Assembly: GCA_001839685.1 (NCBI GenBank)
Contig: MLAK01000793.1
Location: 1 to 64,000 of the forward strand
From: Tritrichomonas foetus
Taxonomy: Eukaryota > Parabasalia > Tritrichomonadida > Tritrichomonadidae
Length of the DNA stretch: 64,000 nt
Reading direction: 5' to 3'
Shown here: piece after piece, positions 1-10,841 of the stretch
Layout of the letters: each line of letters opens with the position of its first letter
Position numbering within the stretch: the stretch's first letter is position 1
Made by a program: the position numbers and the translations under genes
The notes under the pieces: generated by a model
Seen by the model: only the letters and a program-made list of their open reading frames with translations
Databases searched by the model: none
Told to the model about the DNA's origin: nothing

Positions 1-1312
1 TTTCATTTATGATTTCGTTGGTTTTCTCATTCATGAATTTTGAGTTGGGATAAGTTGAAGCGAAGCTGCAACTTATCACAACTTATAGGTCTACTTCTCA
101 ACACATGAATTTCCAAAAGGTAAATTTAACTACTTCAATAAAGAGGGTTGATTCATGATATTGTTATCACTTGAATTATTTAGAATAGATGTTAAAATAT
201 CAATGATAATAAAAATCTTCACATTCAAACGTGGAACAAAATTATGAGAAAAAAATCACGAGTTGATTAGAGTATAGAATTTGTGTAATATGGCAGAGGA
301 GAATCATTATCATCAGTTTAATTTCATAATAAAAAAATAGGAATTATATCGAATTGTTGTTTGAAGTATTTCCAGCTGTTAAGTATTCTCCTTTTTCCTA
401 TTTAGTTACAAATAAGAAATATACATATTATAAATATGCTTATCATCGTTGATAATGTGACAATAATTATGGCAAAGATAATTAACCAAAATTGATGTTT
501 TTTTACTTGATATATTGATTTTATATATTGACTATATGAAGTAGTTTTCTTTATGGCATGATTTGAATGTGATTGGCAAGTTGAATGCGAATTTTCGGCC
601 AATTGATTGAAGTAATATCAGAGTAATTTCATGTCCATAAATTCCCTATATATGAGGTAATCAGCACATCACAAATCCAATCAATATATCCGAACAAATA
701 ATAATCCAAAATATAATTTAAGGTTTTTGCTCAATTGATTAAGTTCATTATATTTTTCACACATATTTACTTGTTTTCTGTGAAGTTAAAGCATTAATTT
801 ACAAATTACATATGAAACAAAATTATGTTAATGGAAAAAATTCTTCCCAAACTCATTCATTTGATTTTCCTGTATATTTATTATAAATAGTATCAGAAGT
901 TTATTGAAAAAAGTTTTTTTGCATCATGAAATGATGAAATTTTCATCACTCTGGTTGTTTTATCATTATTTCAATTCCCTGTGGTTTCTTTCTGAAAATT
1001 TTTATTACTGTCATTGAAATAAACATCGTAATTGAATGGTTTAATTTACCTATTGAAATATTAAATAACGATCATTCACTGCAATCATTGATTTTATAGA
1101 TGTATACAAACAAAAGTACACAACCTGGAAATACGTTTATTTTCATTAAATAAACTGAACTTTTTCGAATCTTGGAAACAACTTCCCGACTCTCTGATGC
1201 TTAATTTACAGCAACGAATTTTTGCTGAATAGATCTCAACCAATAAAAAATGCCAAAATTCGCTTGATTACTATTTTCGAAATTACACGTTATTTCTAAA
1301 ATCTCCAGGCAG

Positions 1313-1579
1313 ATGAAAGATTTAGCCCTTTCCACTAGATCAAAGAGTTACTCAAATATTTCTCTATATTATCCCTACTATGTGGACAATTTTATCGAAT
1401 TTATCTTGCAATACACCAATTTTATTGAATTTGAATTTTCCGAAAGATTGATGCTTAGATTTTTTTTCAAACTTTGCCAACATGCACAATTTCGTCAGAA
1501 TGTATTAACATCGATTTATAAAGCATTTTCGTCTTTTGGTTGTCGAGAATTACGTTCTCAAAAAAAATTCGATATTTGA
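1313..1579 (+). CDS. Small uncertain ORF, 88 aa
   Basis: An 88-codon ATG-started frame with no recognised domain; it is rich in F, Y, L and S. The only support beyond openness is an ACGTTATTTC element about 25 bases upstream of the ATG (around 1290). That closely resembles the element directly upstream of the CFAP58 gene at 17151 and the giant gene at 22012. The first five residues (MKDLA) recur inside an unconvincing frame near 35490, which may hint at a shared degraded element. It may be a real short gene, a remnant, or chance. No function is proposed. Confidence 0.25.
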   Translation: MKDLALSTRSKSYSNISLYYPYYVDNFIEFILQYTNFIEFEFSERLMLRFFFKLCQHAQFRQNVLTSIYKAFSSFGCRELRSQKKFDI

Positions 1580-2215
1580 TCAAAATCTAATGAACCAATT
1601 GTATTCAACTCACACAAAATCATGAACATTCTTATTAATAAAGAAGGAAATTGAATTTAATTCTGAAATTATTTGAGAATCTTATTTTTTGGGCATAATT
1701 TTTTTTTCTTTCTTAAAATCCTTTTGAAGGAGCTTATCCATGTAAATACTCTCAAAAATCAAGGATATGTCGCATATGTGTGGGAAAAAAGTAGATTTTC
1801 ATTTTCAATGGAATAGACGATTATAATGTATTCAAAACAATAAGTATTTCTAAAAAAATTGCTTTTTTTATTAAATCGAAGAATATCTCAAAAATAAAAA
1901 GACAAAATCTTTTAATATTTTGGATATATTATTTTTTAATTATGCTAATTATATGGAGAAAATATAAATAAAATCATAAGCGTAGAAGCATAGGTNATTA
2001 TTTAATTGTAATCCTATTAATAATATATAAATATTATAATTTAAAAATCAAGATACAGAGAAAACCAAATCCAAAAAAAAATTGTGAGAAAAAAATAAAC
2101 CCCACAGAAATTTCTGAGAATTATTGAGATAAAAAGTGATTTTATAGCATTAATATCTTGATTATTTCTTATCATAAATCGTGCTTTTTATTATCATATG
2201 ACCCTCCATCGAAAA

Positions 2216-2476
2216 TTATAATGTTTTCCAAAATACAAAAATGAAGTATAAAAAAAATATTAATAATTTTGATATAAATAAAAAAAATTTAGGCATCAAT
2301 GAGAAGATTACGAATGTTTTGCCATCTAAATGGCGAGTCATCAGAAAATTCACTTGGCATCGAGTCTGGAAAAAAACATATTGGATTCCATTTTTCTTGA
2401 TTTGGTCTTTCAATCGTTGTATCTGTATCCCTGCTTGAGAATGTGCTGTTGAGGACTGCCAGTCTATTTTCTTCAT
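2216..2476 (-). CDS. Small uncertain ORF, 86 aa, hydrophobic C-terminus
   Basis: An 86-codon ATG-started frame. The N-terminal half is polar and ordinary in composition (MKKIDWQSS..., then a Lys/Gln-rich stretch). The C-terminal third is a single F/L/I-rich segment that could be a membrane anchor but also follows from AT-rich DNA. The base composition across the N-terminal half is less AT-extreme than its surroundings, which is weak support for coding. No family is recognised and no promoter-type TAACG motif is seen close upstream. Confidence 0.2.
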   Translation of the reverse strand: MKKIDWQSSTAHSQAGIQIQRLKDQIKKNGIQYVFFQTRCQVNFLMTRHLDGKTFVIFSLMPKFFLFISKLLIFFLYFIFVFWKTL

Positions 2477-3082
2477 ATACTAAAATTTTATGACAGAAAA
2501 GATTTCAATACATTCATATTTGTCAAATGGAAATTGAATTAATTCAACATCACTGAGTTAAAACTATCAAAATTTTCGCGATTTTTAATTAAAAATCGAT
2601 AGAAGAAGTGTAAATAGAATTATGGGAAGCAGTATTATAATCTTTGTGATTCTTGGAAAAAAAGCTTCTCACAATTTTTTTTTAGGCTTTCTCCAAAATC
2701 GCTCTTTTTTCGGTTTAATTGTTGCAAAATTTCAAAACTATGAATAAATATGGCTCATAACTATAAAAAATAGATTTAACAATTGACTGAAAGCTGTTCA
2801 CCCGAAAACTGAAACAATAGCTTCTTCAGAATCATTTTCGAAATATTTGTGAATTCGACCATTTGCGAAGTTTGCGATAAGGGAAATTTTCGTCATTCTT
2901 TTAGCTATTTGGGTTTTGATTTTTGACTGATGGTATTAAGTAATACTGATGATAAGGATCATTTTAGTGATTTCGTACGTTAAGACTATTTGGTTTGTAT
3001 ACATCTGATTTTATCCTTATCATTTCAATATAAAATGCGTGAAATATTGAATGGTTTTCTTTTAACCGGGTAACGATAGGAC

Positions 3083-3290
3083 AATAACTATTGAAAAATC
3101 GGATGATTCAATATTTTTCGAATGAACAAATCCCTTCTCAAAGTTATTGAAAAAGTTATGCTTTTGAATTTCATTTCTATTTTGCTAATTTCTTATTAAA
3201 AAGTTTATTTGATCATCTAAAACTATTGAAAAAGTCATTATTCTTACACTATAGAAATTCTATGCAAAAAATTGAGAAATTATTGAAAAA
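3083..3290 (+). repeat. Dispersed short motif TATTGAAAAA, four copies
   Basis: The core TATTGAAAAA, usually preceded by C or T, occurs four times between about 3083 and 3290 with irregular spacing, upstream of the Patched-like gene. In AT-rich DNA four copies in 200 bases is only mildly surprising. It may be a degenerate tandem remnant or a cluster of binding sites; nothing else supports either reading. Confidence 0.3.
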
Positions 3291-3381
3291 ACATAGAAAA
3301 ATAAATATGATTTCGTTAAACATCATATCATGTGATGTGATCTGTTCTAACTGAAGTGAAAAGCATTTTTTAAAAACAGAT

Positions 3382-6300
3382 ATGCATTCCTCATCAAGCC
3401 AAGAACATATTCGTATTCACGATCCCAACAAAATTAAGCTCTGGAAATGGATGATCAAATACGCCAGCTTTATTTACAAGCATCCTTATGTTCCGATTAT
3501 CACATCACTCGTCACATTTGGTGCCCTTCTCACATGGCTCCTTTGTTCATACGGTGTCCACGCCTACGGAAATACCAACTACTACAGGTGGTCGGGTGAT
3601 GATATCACCGGCCGATGGGATGCATACGTCGGAGCAGGAAAAGAAAACTACGGATCGATTCTTGGCATGCTTGGTGCAGCAATTCCTTTACCGAAACAAT
3701 TTCAAATGACACAAATGGGATGCGTTATATATGAACGACCAAATCAAAACATTTTAGAAGCCGAAGTCTTGAAAGAAGTCTGGAGAATCGAGGACGAAAT
3801 GCACGCCACGCCAGGCTGGGCTGATTATTGCTTCCATGTTCCCATGGATAGCCTTCCATCTTTCATGCAAGGCGTTGTTCGCGGCATTCTTGAAAGCCTG
3901 AAGGATATTCTTTCAGCGCTTGAAGAAGACACTCTATGTATTGCTTTCAAGTCAATCATTACAGAAATTAAAATCTACATGCAAAATACATGGAACATCA
4001 CCGATCCAACCGCAGACGATCTCACGCAAGAAATTGTCACAGATTTTATCAATCGCGACTACCAAGAACAACTGAGGATCATTGGAACATACATTGGAAA
4101 TGATTTTGACAATGGAACAAACAGTACGATAGGTATTCCCTATTCGACACGTCTACGTTCAATGTTTCCATTCGCTCTTCCGATTAAGGGATATAAGAAC
4201 AAAGCTGACCGTCAGACTGAACAAGAAGACAAGCTCGGAAGATGGCAGCTCGATTTTATTGAGCCAACTCTTCGTCGGCAAAAGAAGAAAAATCGGCTAC
4301 CATCGGGAATGATTCCTTATGCTGCTTTTCCATTCGCGCTGACTTATCAAATCAGTGATCTCATTTTGAAGCAAGTTTGGTGGCTTGTTGGCTCATTTGC
4401 ATTTTTATTCTTCTTCTCAATTTTCGTGATGAAATCCGTTTTTGTTGCTATTTTGGGAGCTATTGGCGTGTTCTTCCCAATTCCATGCGCACTTGTTACT
4501 TTGAATGGTGTCTTCCAAATCAAACATGTTGATGTTATTGATGTTATTGCACTTTTCTTGATTTGCGGTATTGGCGCAGATTGTCTTTTCATCGTTTACG
4601 AACTTTTCAGACAGGCCCGTACAATTTATGGTTATCACAACAAACGAAGACTTGCTTATGCAGCTCAAAGAGGTCTCATCGCTCTTGCTACATCAATCTC
4701 GGCATCTGGTGTTTCATTCTTGGCACTTTTGACATCAGGTGTCAGAATTATGAACTTTTTCGGAATTTTCTCTTTCTTACTCCTTCTTTTCACTTTCTTC
4801 TTCACATTCACTTGGTATTTGGCAATCATTGCAATTTGGGCTGCTAAATGGGAGAAACATGATCAAAAAGATGTTCCTGATGAAAACGAGCTTCGTACAC
4901 AACAAATTTCATCAACATCATCAACAATTATGTACACAGATACTTCAAGTGATGCCCAGAATGATGAGCCTGTTGATTATCCACATAAAGGAGTTTTTGA
5001 CTTCCTCTTTATGAAACCAATCTTTAATGTTGATGCTGCTGGAATTGATATTGAGAAGTATAACTTCTACGAAAAGTTCTTCTACAACAAGCTTTCATCT
5101 ATTATTTACTTCTATCGTTTTCCAATTGTTGTTTTCTTCCTTGTGCTTTCTATCATATTCGGATACTTTACCTTCCAAATGGGCACAAAGAGTGAATTGT
5201 CTTTCTTGGATCCAATGTCACCACTTCAGCGAGCTTATGCTCTTGCTTTGAATGGATTTTCTACAGCTCTCAACGATTTCTCCTTTGTTTATGTTTGGGG
5301 TCTTGAAGAAAAGCCCGATGTGAAGTTTAGTGAATACTTTACAATCGACTCTTATGGATCCCCACGTTATATACCAATTGATGTCTCTGATCCAAAGGTT
5401 CAAGAACATTTAAGGTGGACTTGGCAATTCTTGAACAATCAAACTGACTTCATCGATGTTGTAACAACAGTTAATTTTGGTTGCTCTCCTTGGGAAAAAT
5501 GGGAATATCTTATTAATATCACACAATCAATTGAATCTAATCCAGCTTTAAAGGTTCTTGTTGATTATGTCTTCTATGATCTTCTCGACAATTTCACTGA
5601 ACCACCAAATGACATGAACAATATTACTCGTGAACAATACAACACCTATAACTTAGTGTGGCAAGCAATTCTTTCTGAACTCGCTTATGAAGAACCAGAT
5701 AGCTATGTTCCAGGTACACTTAAAGCTAACACTGTTGGTTTTTCATATGATAATTACTCTCTTATGTATATTGGAATGAAGGCAAACATGTTCATTCCTG
5801 AAGAAATCACTAAAGAATCACTTCGTGAACTCTACAATAGAGCCAAATCAATGGAAAAGGCAATCCAAGGTCGTGCACTTGAAAAAGGACTCAAGAACTT
5901 CGAAGGTTGGATGACTGGTGTTGCTTGGCTTACTATGGTTACTGAAGAAATGCTTCCTAAGCAAGTCGTTAAGGATGTTGGTTGTGCATTTGCTTGTGCT
6001 GCTGCAGTTATCCTTATTTCAACATGGTCTATCTTATATACAGTGTTTGTTCTTTATTCCATGATTTGCACAATTTTCCTGATTATGGGTATCCTTTATT
6101 TCACTGGCTGGAAGATTGGTACAAATGAAGCTATTATGATTTCCATTGCTTCTGGTTTCTGTGCAGATTTCATCATTCAGCCAATGCTTGCTATGTCGCA
6201 TGATTTTTCACGTCGTTCACTCTTTGGTAAGATCCAGGCATCTTTGACAACATTCTGTACACCTGTCTCATCAGCACTTATCACAACACTTGTTGCTGCA

Positions 6301-6564
6301 GCCTTCCTTTATCCATGTGAAATTCTTCTCTTCCCACCATTCGCCACTTTCTTACTTGGTTCCGGTATCTTTGGCATCCTTCAAGGATTCTTTGTTCTTC
6401 CAGCACTTATTGCACTCCTTTCACCAAACAAGAGGAAGCCACTCGATATTAACTTCCAATTTGGACAAAACAATCCGATTGTTACCTACGACCAGAATGA
6501 AGATCAAGATGAAATCATTCCACCTTCAGAAGAACCACTCATTCCACAAAATAGCCAAGAGTGA
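3382..6564 (+). CDS. Patched/Dispatched-like RND-superfamily membrane protein with sterol-sensing-type domain
   Basis: A 1060-aa polytopic membrane protein. A first membrane segment lies at about residues 33-55, followed by a long lumenal or extracellular loop. A five-helix sterol-sensing-type block spans about 325-490, with G396-I-G-A-D400 followed by FIVYE, the acidic site in TM4 of RND permeases. A cytosolic linker rich in S/T/D comes next, then the second half: TM7 near 577-600, a second loop, and a terminal helix block at about 863-1015. That block contains G925-F-C-A-D929, the symmetrical TM10 acidic site. Patched, Dispatched and NPC1 proteins share this 12-helix layout and move sterols or lipidated cargo using a cation gradient; the cargo here is unknown. 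The GIGAD motif and the loop organisation look closer to Dispatched than to NPC1. The C-terminal tail is acidic. The first ATG follows an in-frame stop region and has CGTTA about 65 bases upstream. Confidence 0.85.
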   Translation: MHSSSSQEHIRIHDPNKIKLWKWMIKYASFIYKHPYVPIITSLVTFGALLTWLLCSYGVHAYGNTNYYRWSGDDITGRWDAYVGAGKENYGSILGMLGAAIPLPKQFQMTQMGCVIYERPNQNILEAEVLKEVWRIEDEMHATPGWADYCFHVPMDSLPSFMQGVVRGILESLKDILSALEEDTLCIAFKSIITEIKIYMQNTWNITDPTADDLTQEIVTDFINRDYQEQLRIIGTYIGNDFDNGTNSTIGIPYSTRLRSMFPFALPIKGYKNKADRQTEQEDKLGRWQLDFIEPTLRRQKKKNRLPSGMIPYAAFPFALTYQISDLILKQVWWLVGSFAFLFFFSIFVMKSVFVAILGAIGVFFPIPCALVTLNGVFQIKHVDVIDVIALFLICGIGADCLFIVYELFRQARTIYGYHNKRRLAYAAQRGLIALATSISASGVSFLALLTSGVRIMNFFGIFSFLLLLFTFFFTFTWYLAIIAIWAAKWEKHDQKDVPDENELRTQQISSTSSTIMYTDTSSDAQNDEPVDYPHKGVFDFLFMKPIFNVDAAGIDIEKYNFYEKFFYNKLSSIIYFYRFPIVVFFLVLSIIFGYFTFQMGTKSELSFLDPMSPLQRAYALALNGFSTALNDFSFVYVWGLEEKPDVKFSEYFTIDSYGSPRYIPIDVSDPKVQEHLRWTWQFLNNQTDFIDVVTTVNFGCSPWEKWEYLINITQSIESNPALKVLVDYVFYDLLDNFTEPPNDMNNITREQYNTYNLVWQAILSELAYEEPDSYVPGTLKANTVGFSYDNYSLMYIGMKANMFIPEEITKESLRELYNRAKSMEKAIQGRALEKGLKNFEGWMTGVAWLTMVTEEMLPKQVVKDVGCAFACAAAVILISTWSILYTVFVLYSMICTIFLIMGILYFTGWKIGTNEAIMISIASGFCADFIIQPMLAMSHDFSRRSLFGKIQASLTTFCTPVSSALITTLVAAAFLYPCEILLFPPFATFLLGSGIFGILQGFFVLPALIALLSPNKRKPLDINFQFGQNNPIVTYDQNEDQDEIIPPSEEPLIPQNSQE

Positions 6565-7003
6565 GCCAGCTTATATTAATTATCCATGCATTTATTGTGG
6601 TTAATGTGCTGCTTTACTATAAATATTTATATTCCGTATTTCTATTTGTCGTTTATGTTTTAAACAGTTTTATTTATAAATCCTGATTTGTCGTTTATGT
6701 TTTAAATTGTTTTATCTATAAATCTGATTTGTCGAAAGATCCATCATTACATCTCCACAAATTAAGTCGATAATTTTCGTCATAAAAATGCATAGTAATA
6801 TCAGGGTTTAGAGATTGTTATATCTCATGAAAACAAATAAAATGAAATGGTGAAATTTGCAGTGTTCACAAATTCTCAAAAAGGAGATTTGATGAGCCAT
6901 CAAAAATGATGATTTCTTATTAGAAAGAAGAAAAACAGAAAAAAGAAATGAATCAAAAGAAAGGCGAAAAAAAAAGTGAAAAAATTTGTATCAGAAATGT
7001 TGT
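6565..7003. other. Convergent intergenic region between Patched-like gene and RPS23
   Basis: The 3' ends of two convergent genes flank this stretch. It contains a short tandem repeat (6644-6734, listed separately) and otherwise A-rich sequence with no gene. TAAA-type sites near the gene ends could serve for cleavage and polyadenylation, as is usual in trichomonads. Confidence 0.5.
6644..6734 (+). repeat. 42/41-bp tandem repeat, about 2.2 copies
   Basis: The unit beginning ATTTGTCGTTTATGTTTTAA starts at 6644 and recurs at 6686 with a few substitutions. A third partial copy (ATTTGTCG) starts at 6727. Copies are about 90 percent alike by eye. It lies in the 3' flank of the Patched-like gene and is probably a local slippage duplication. 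Confidence 0.75.
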
Positions 7004-7438
7004 TTAGCTCCTTGGTTTTTCCTTCTTTCCAAGCCAGAGGGCCAAAAGGGAGAAACCTGCAACTTTGATAACCTTAAAACGAACTCCTGGAAGATCTCCG
7101 ACGGAACGGCCTGAACGACCCATACCTGCGATAAGAACACGGTCGTTATCGTCGATGAGACGGAGGGAACCATCGCGTGGAACGAATGCTGTGATGACTT
7201 TTGAGTTCTTCTTGAGTTGGACACGAACAGCTTTACGAATAGCTGAGTTTGGCTGCTTGGCTTCGACGGCGACCTTACCGACAACGATGCCGGAGGCCAT
7301 GGCGACACCTTCGAGTGGTGTCTTGTAGATTGAGGTTCCTTGCCTCTTCCTGAATTTCTTGCTGGCCCACAAGTTGTCACGATGTGAAAGGCGTAATTTA
7401 CGGGCAGCCTTTAAACCGCAGGCTTTGGATTTTCCCAT
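7004..7438 (-). CDS. RPS23: 40S ribosomal protein S23 (uS12 family)
   Basis: A 144-aa protein, matching the eukaryotic family length of about 143. It has the basic N-terminus [16 protein letters not shown], the invariant decoding-centre loop KQPNSAIRK (about residues 60-68), VPRDGS, the DLPGVRFKV segment and the terminal GKKEKPRS. uS12 sits at the decoding centre of the small subunit and helps control translational accuracy; the loop proline is a known hydroxylation site in other eukaryotes. Codon use is strongly biased toward C/G-ending codons compared with neighbours, as expected for a highly expressed gene. It is divergent from eIF3c at 7827, so the two translation genes share one upstream region. 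Immediately before the ATG is a GGCCGGCC palindrome followed by TTTTACA. Confidence 0.97.
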   Translation of the reverse strand: MGKSKACGLKAARKLRLSHRDNLWASKKFRKRQGTSIYKTPLEGVAMASGIVVGKVAVEAKQPNSAIRKAVRVQLKKNSKVITAFVPRDGSLRLIDDNDRVLIAGMGRSGRSVGDLPGVRFKVIKVAGFSLLALWLGKKEKPRS

Positions 7439-7826
7439 TGTAAAAGGCCGGCCAAAAAAAGCACTTTTTTATTCAAATTACTTTTTGTCATTAATCTTTT
7501 TATTCAAACTCATCCAAAAATTTTTTAAAACACACAACGGTTGTTTTTAACTTTTTCTATTTTTAAATGGTTATATAAAATTGAATTTTTTTAGAAAATA
7601 TCAAAAAGTGTAAAAACTCATAACTTTTTCTATTTTTATTGAAATTCATCATGGTATTTTCTATATATATCTGGCCTGATTTCTGTCTTAAATTAAACAA
7701 ACCAGATAAACATTGAATTCTGACAAAATAGAATTGTGATATAAAAACCATGAAATTCAGATCAAGTGGTCCAAACAACTTTTTGAGAACGCGAGTCGAT
7801 CAACCAAAAAACTTTGCTTAGCAAAA
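7439..7826. promoter_or_regulatory. Divergent promoter region, RPS23 / eIF3c
   Basis: These 388 bases separate the divergent ATGs of two translation genes and hold no gene. On the RPS23 side there is an AACCGTTG-type Myb-like site (around 7536) and a GGCCGGCC palindrome that abuts the start. On the eIF3c side GAGAACGCGAG lies about 40 bases before the ATG. The middle is T-rich. Shared use as a bidirectional promoter is an inference from spacing and gene function. Confidence 0.5.
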
Positions 7827-9950
7827 ATGTCACGTTTCTTTGTTGAGTCCAGCAGTGACGACGAGGAAGAGAAACAAGAAGAAGAAGATATCAACAACGA
7901 ACCAGCTGAAGAACAAAAACCAGCCACTTCGGCAGCTCGTTCATTTTTCGATGATTCAAATTACAAGGATACATCCAAACGCGTAGTTCTTTCCGAAAAG
8001 CAAAAACGATGGGTTGATCTCAAGAAACAACTTGATGTCATCCTTAACGAATTCGCGCTATCCGATTTCAAGAAAGCCTACGAAGGCTTCCAAAAACTCC
8101 AAAAAATCTACAGGAAGTCCAACAAAGCCATCCAAGAAAATGGCCATCCCAATTTCTTCATCCGCGATTTGCTCGAAATCACCACGAAAACAAACGATTT
8201 AGTTGATTCCGAAAAAGATCTTCGTCGTTTTGCCCAAGATCTTAAAAAGTTCAACCAGCCATTCGAAGCCGATCTCGAAAAATGCAAAGCAAATCCAGAA
8301 GATTTCGAAAACGACGAAGAAATCGAAGAAGGTAGCGAAATGGAAGAAGACGAGAATCAAGACGACGATAGCGATAACGGCGGCGGAGGCGGTTGGTTCG
8401 TCTCATCAGATGATGAAGAGGCCGAAAAAATTATTCAAAACGTCCAAAATGATGCCAAGCCGCGAAACGTCCGCAGGAAGGAGATGAGTGCCGCCGAAGC
8501 CGTTGAGGCCCGCCTTGAAGCCCAGCAGAATAAAGTCATCGATGATGAAACCGCCAAGAAAGAACTCGAAGAATACATCATTTCTAGAAACAAAGGCAAA
8601 ATTATTGTCTCCGTTTCGCGTTTGAATGAATTATACTCAGCCGTTATGGATGAAGATCTGACGCATAAAATCCAACTCGAAATTTGCTTCACTGTTGAAG
8701 AAGGGCCATCTGACCAGCCAATCTCGCTTGATGATTGGAATCTTGTCTTGGATTTCCTTCCATCATTGAAAGGTGATGCAATTTTGCTTGTCTCACTTTT
8801 TGAACGCCTTAACCGTGATTTCTGGGCCCGTTCGGTCGACCCACGCCACCTCTTCACGAAAGATGTTTCGCGCCTTCATGAAATACTTCCGAGGTTTATC
8901 AAGATTATGAGCGAGTTCTCTCAAATTCTCATGGAGAAGAAGGAAAATGCACTATGTGCAAGACTGGAAAATCTTCTCATTGAGCATATTTACCACAAAG
9001 AGACAGAGGACATAATGCCTGTAACCGTCAGAATTTTAGAATTGACAAGCCATCAAATTTTCGACGATCAAACCACCCTCAATTTCAAAGCAAGAGCGGC
9101 ACTTTTCTTAGCAATCAATTTGGCAGTTAGGCATTTCCCAATTTCTGCTGCTGAAGTTTTCTGCAGAGTCCCACAAATCCCTAGCGAGTTCGCACAAACA
9201 CAAATTTTATGCAACCGTGCACGCGCACATATTGGTATTGCTGCTTTTAGAGCAGGACTGTATAAGCTTTCTTACCAATTCCTTCGTCATTTCGCTTACA
9301 CAAGATATGTAGCTAAGAATCTTGGCCAAGATCCAACAATTTATCCACCATGGTTATTAATCGAACCAAAACTTATTACAACAATTCATTATCTTTCCGC
9401 AATGCTCCTCGATTTACCATATTTGACTGTAGGAATTAAAGATGAAACACACCTCCTTGTGAACAACAAAATGCATAAGGAACTACTCAAGGAGTCACCA
9501 ACAAGCCATCCAGAGTCCCAAATACAACGTGTCGCCGTAGCTATTGAATATGCAAGAAACGGTGAATGGAAGAAATCATTTGATACAATAAATGTAGAAT
9601 TAGGTGAACACTTCCATGATTCAGAAAGATTCGTTAATGATCTTAAGAAAGTCTCTCTTTGCTGCTTCTTACTTACTGCTAAGAATTTCTATGATTCCCT
9701 TAAAATAGAGTTCCTTCACAAGAAATTCGATTTGACAAATGAGGATATTATTGAAATTATGAAGCAGATGCTCGAAGGAAAATCACCAATTGAAAACGCT
9801 CCAATTGTGTTTAAAGGAACAATTCAAGACAACAAATTCATCTCTTTCAATAACGTCGAAGTGGAAAGTCCATTTGCTGGCTATGGCAGCATCATCCAGG
9901 TTAAGTCGCAACTCTTGAAGAAGAGCTTGACAGACTTTGCTAACAAGTAA
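7827..9950 (+). CDS. EIF3C: Eukaryotic translation initiation factor 3 subunit C
   Basis: A 707-aa protein opening with MSRFFVESSSDDEEE, the signature N-terminus of eIF3c/Nip1 (the human protein also begins MSRFF followed by an acidic Ser/Glu region). It continues with a helical NIP1 N-terminal domain, an acidic Gly-rich linker (about residues 170-200) and a C-terminal PCI-type helical/winged-helix region. The family scaffolds eIF3 on the 40S subunit and contacts eIF1 and eIF5. At 707 aa it is shorter than the roughly 800-910 aa of yeast and animals, with reduced linkers and tail. It is divergent from RPS23. The ATG at 7827 gives the conserved MSRFF start, which fixes the model. Confidence 0.92.
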   Translation: MSRFFVESSSDDEEEKQEEEDINNEPAEEQKPATSAARSFFDDSNYKDTSKRVVLSEKQKRWVDLKKQLDVILNEFALSDFKKAYEGFQKLQKIYRKSNKAIQENGHPNFFIRDLLEITTKTNDLVDSEKDLRRFAQDLKKFNQPFEADLEKCKANPEDFENDEEIEEGSEMEEDENQDDDSDNGGGGGWFVSSDDEEAEKIIQNVQNDAKPRNVRRKEMSAAEAVEARLEAQQNKVIDDETAKKELEEYIISRNKGKIIVSVSRLNELYSAVMDEDLTHKIQLEICFTVEEGPSDQPISLDDWNLVLDFLPSLKGDAILLVSLFERLNRDFWARSVDPRHLFTKDVSRLHEILPRFIKIMSEFSQILMEKKENALCARLENLLIEHIYHKETEDIMPVTVRILELTSHQIFDDQTTLNFKARAALFLAINLAVRHFPISAAEVFCRVPQIPSEFAQTQILCNRARAHIGIAAFRAGLYKLSYQFLRHFAYTRYVAKNLGQDPTIYPPWLLIEPKLITTIHYLSAMLLDLPYLTVGIKDETHLLVNNKMHKELLKESPTSHPESQIQRVAVAIEYARNGEWKKSFDTINVELGEHFHDSERFVNDLKKVSLCCFLLTAKNFYDSLKIEFLHKKFDLTNEDIIEIMKQMLEGKSPIENAPIVFKGTIQDNKFISFNNVEVESPFAGYGSIIQVKSQLLKKSLTDFANK

Positions 9951-10841
9951 ACTTACTCTTCTTTATTATAAACACTCCAAAAACTCAAATTTCCACTTTT
10001 TCATCCTTTTATTTATTCATTCATCCTTTTATTTATTCATTCATCCTTTTATTTATTCTTTCTTTCTTTAGTTATTATTTCATTCTTTTAGTTATTCTTT
10101 CATTCTTTTATTTGAAGAAACATCGTTATATACCGCGTGTAATAAAGAGTTTTATACAATTAAAGAATTAACCGTTTATTGATATTTATTCAAAAACATC
10201 CATTTTTTCTTCAATATATCAATATTTTCTATTTTTCATTATTATTTTCTATATTTCATTTGGAATTACTGATTGATTTTTGCTGGACACCATTTCAAAG
10301 AACATATTATCATGGTCAATATAAAATTGTTGAATTGTTAATGAAACAGTAGAATTCTGATATTCATTTGAAGTATAAAATTCTTATTTTCCAATTCATT
10401 ATTATTATCAGTTTCTAAAATGGGATTTTTGAAATGATTTAAAAAACACCTTCTGATCTTGCAGGATCACATTTGTATTTTGAGCACATACAAAAAATTT
10501 AATGATAATAAAGCAAACATGGATGTATGTCCAAAATAAATATTGAAGAAAAAATAAAATTCTTTTTAGTTTTTCATAGATAAAACATATTCTAGAATAT
10601 CAGAGTAAATTATATGAAAGTGGTTGATTACAAAGATCTAAGGAACGAGTCCCCTTCATTACCCACTTTCGGATCATTTGACATTAATTTGTTCCATAAT
10701 ATACAGATTTTAGTTTCATAAATTAAAATCAGGGAATTTCAAAGAGTTTGGTTTACACTTTTTGTTAATTTGACCTTTCATTTGACCGTAACCGTTCACG
10801 ATGATAACTGTCGCTCTTTACGTTCTGTTTTAGCTTGTTTC
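9951..10841. other. Intergenic region with tandem repeat
   Basis: An 890-base stretch between the convergent eIF3c and cupin-like genes. A 20-bp tandem repeat sits in the presumed eIF3c 3' UTR (10001-10058, listed separately). The rest is AT-rich sequence without a credible gene, RNA gene or mobile element. Confidence 0.5.
10001..10058 (+). repeat. 20-bp tandem repeat, about 3 copies
   Basis: The unit TCATCCTTTTATTTATTCAT is repeated at 10001, 10021 and 10041 (the third copy lacks its last two bases). It then decays into CTTTAGTTATT-like units up to about 10110. It lies 50 bases after the eIF3c stop, in the probable 3' UTR. Confidence 0.85.

Larger units (their letters stand above)
1..3381. 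other. Gene-poor AT-rich stretch upstream of the Patched-like gene
   Basis: No confident gene is seen in this 3.4-kb stretch. It contains two weak ATG-started reading frames, listed separately (1313-1579 + and 2216-2476 -), one undetermined base at 1996, and a dispersed short motif near its right end. Homopolymer-rich AT sequence dominates. A reading frame at 402-602 (-) opens with TTG and has no suitable ATG, so it is not called. The last 80 bases contain the promoter-proximal CGTTA motif (about 3313) of the downstream gene. Confidence 0.5.

Noticed and set aside
402..602. 66-aa minus-strand frame with a membrane-like segment
   Set aside because: It opens with TTG and its only internal ATG leaves a short F/I-rich piece expected from AT-rich DNA.
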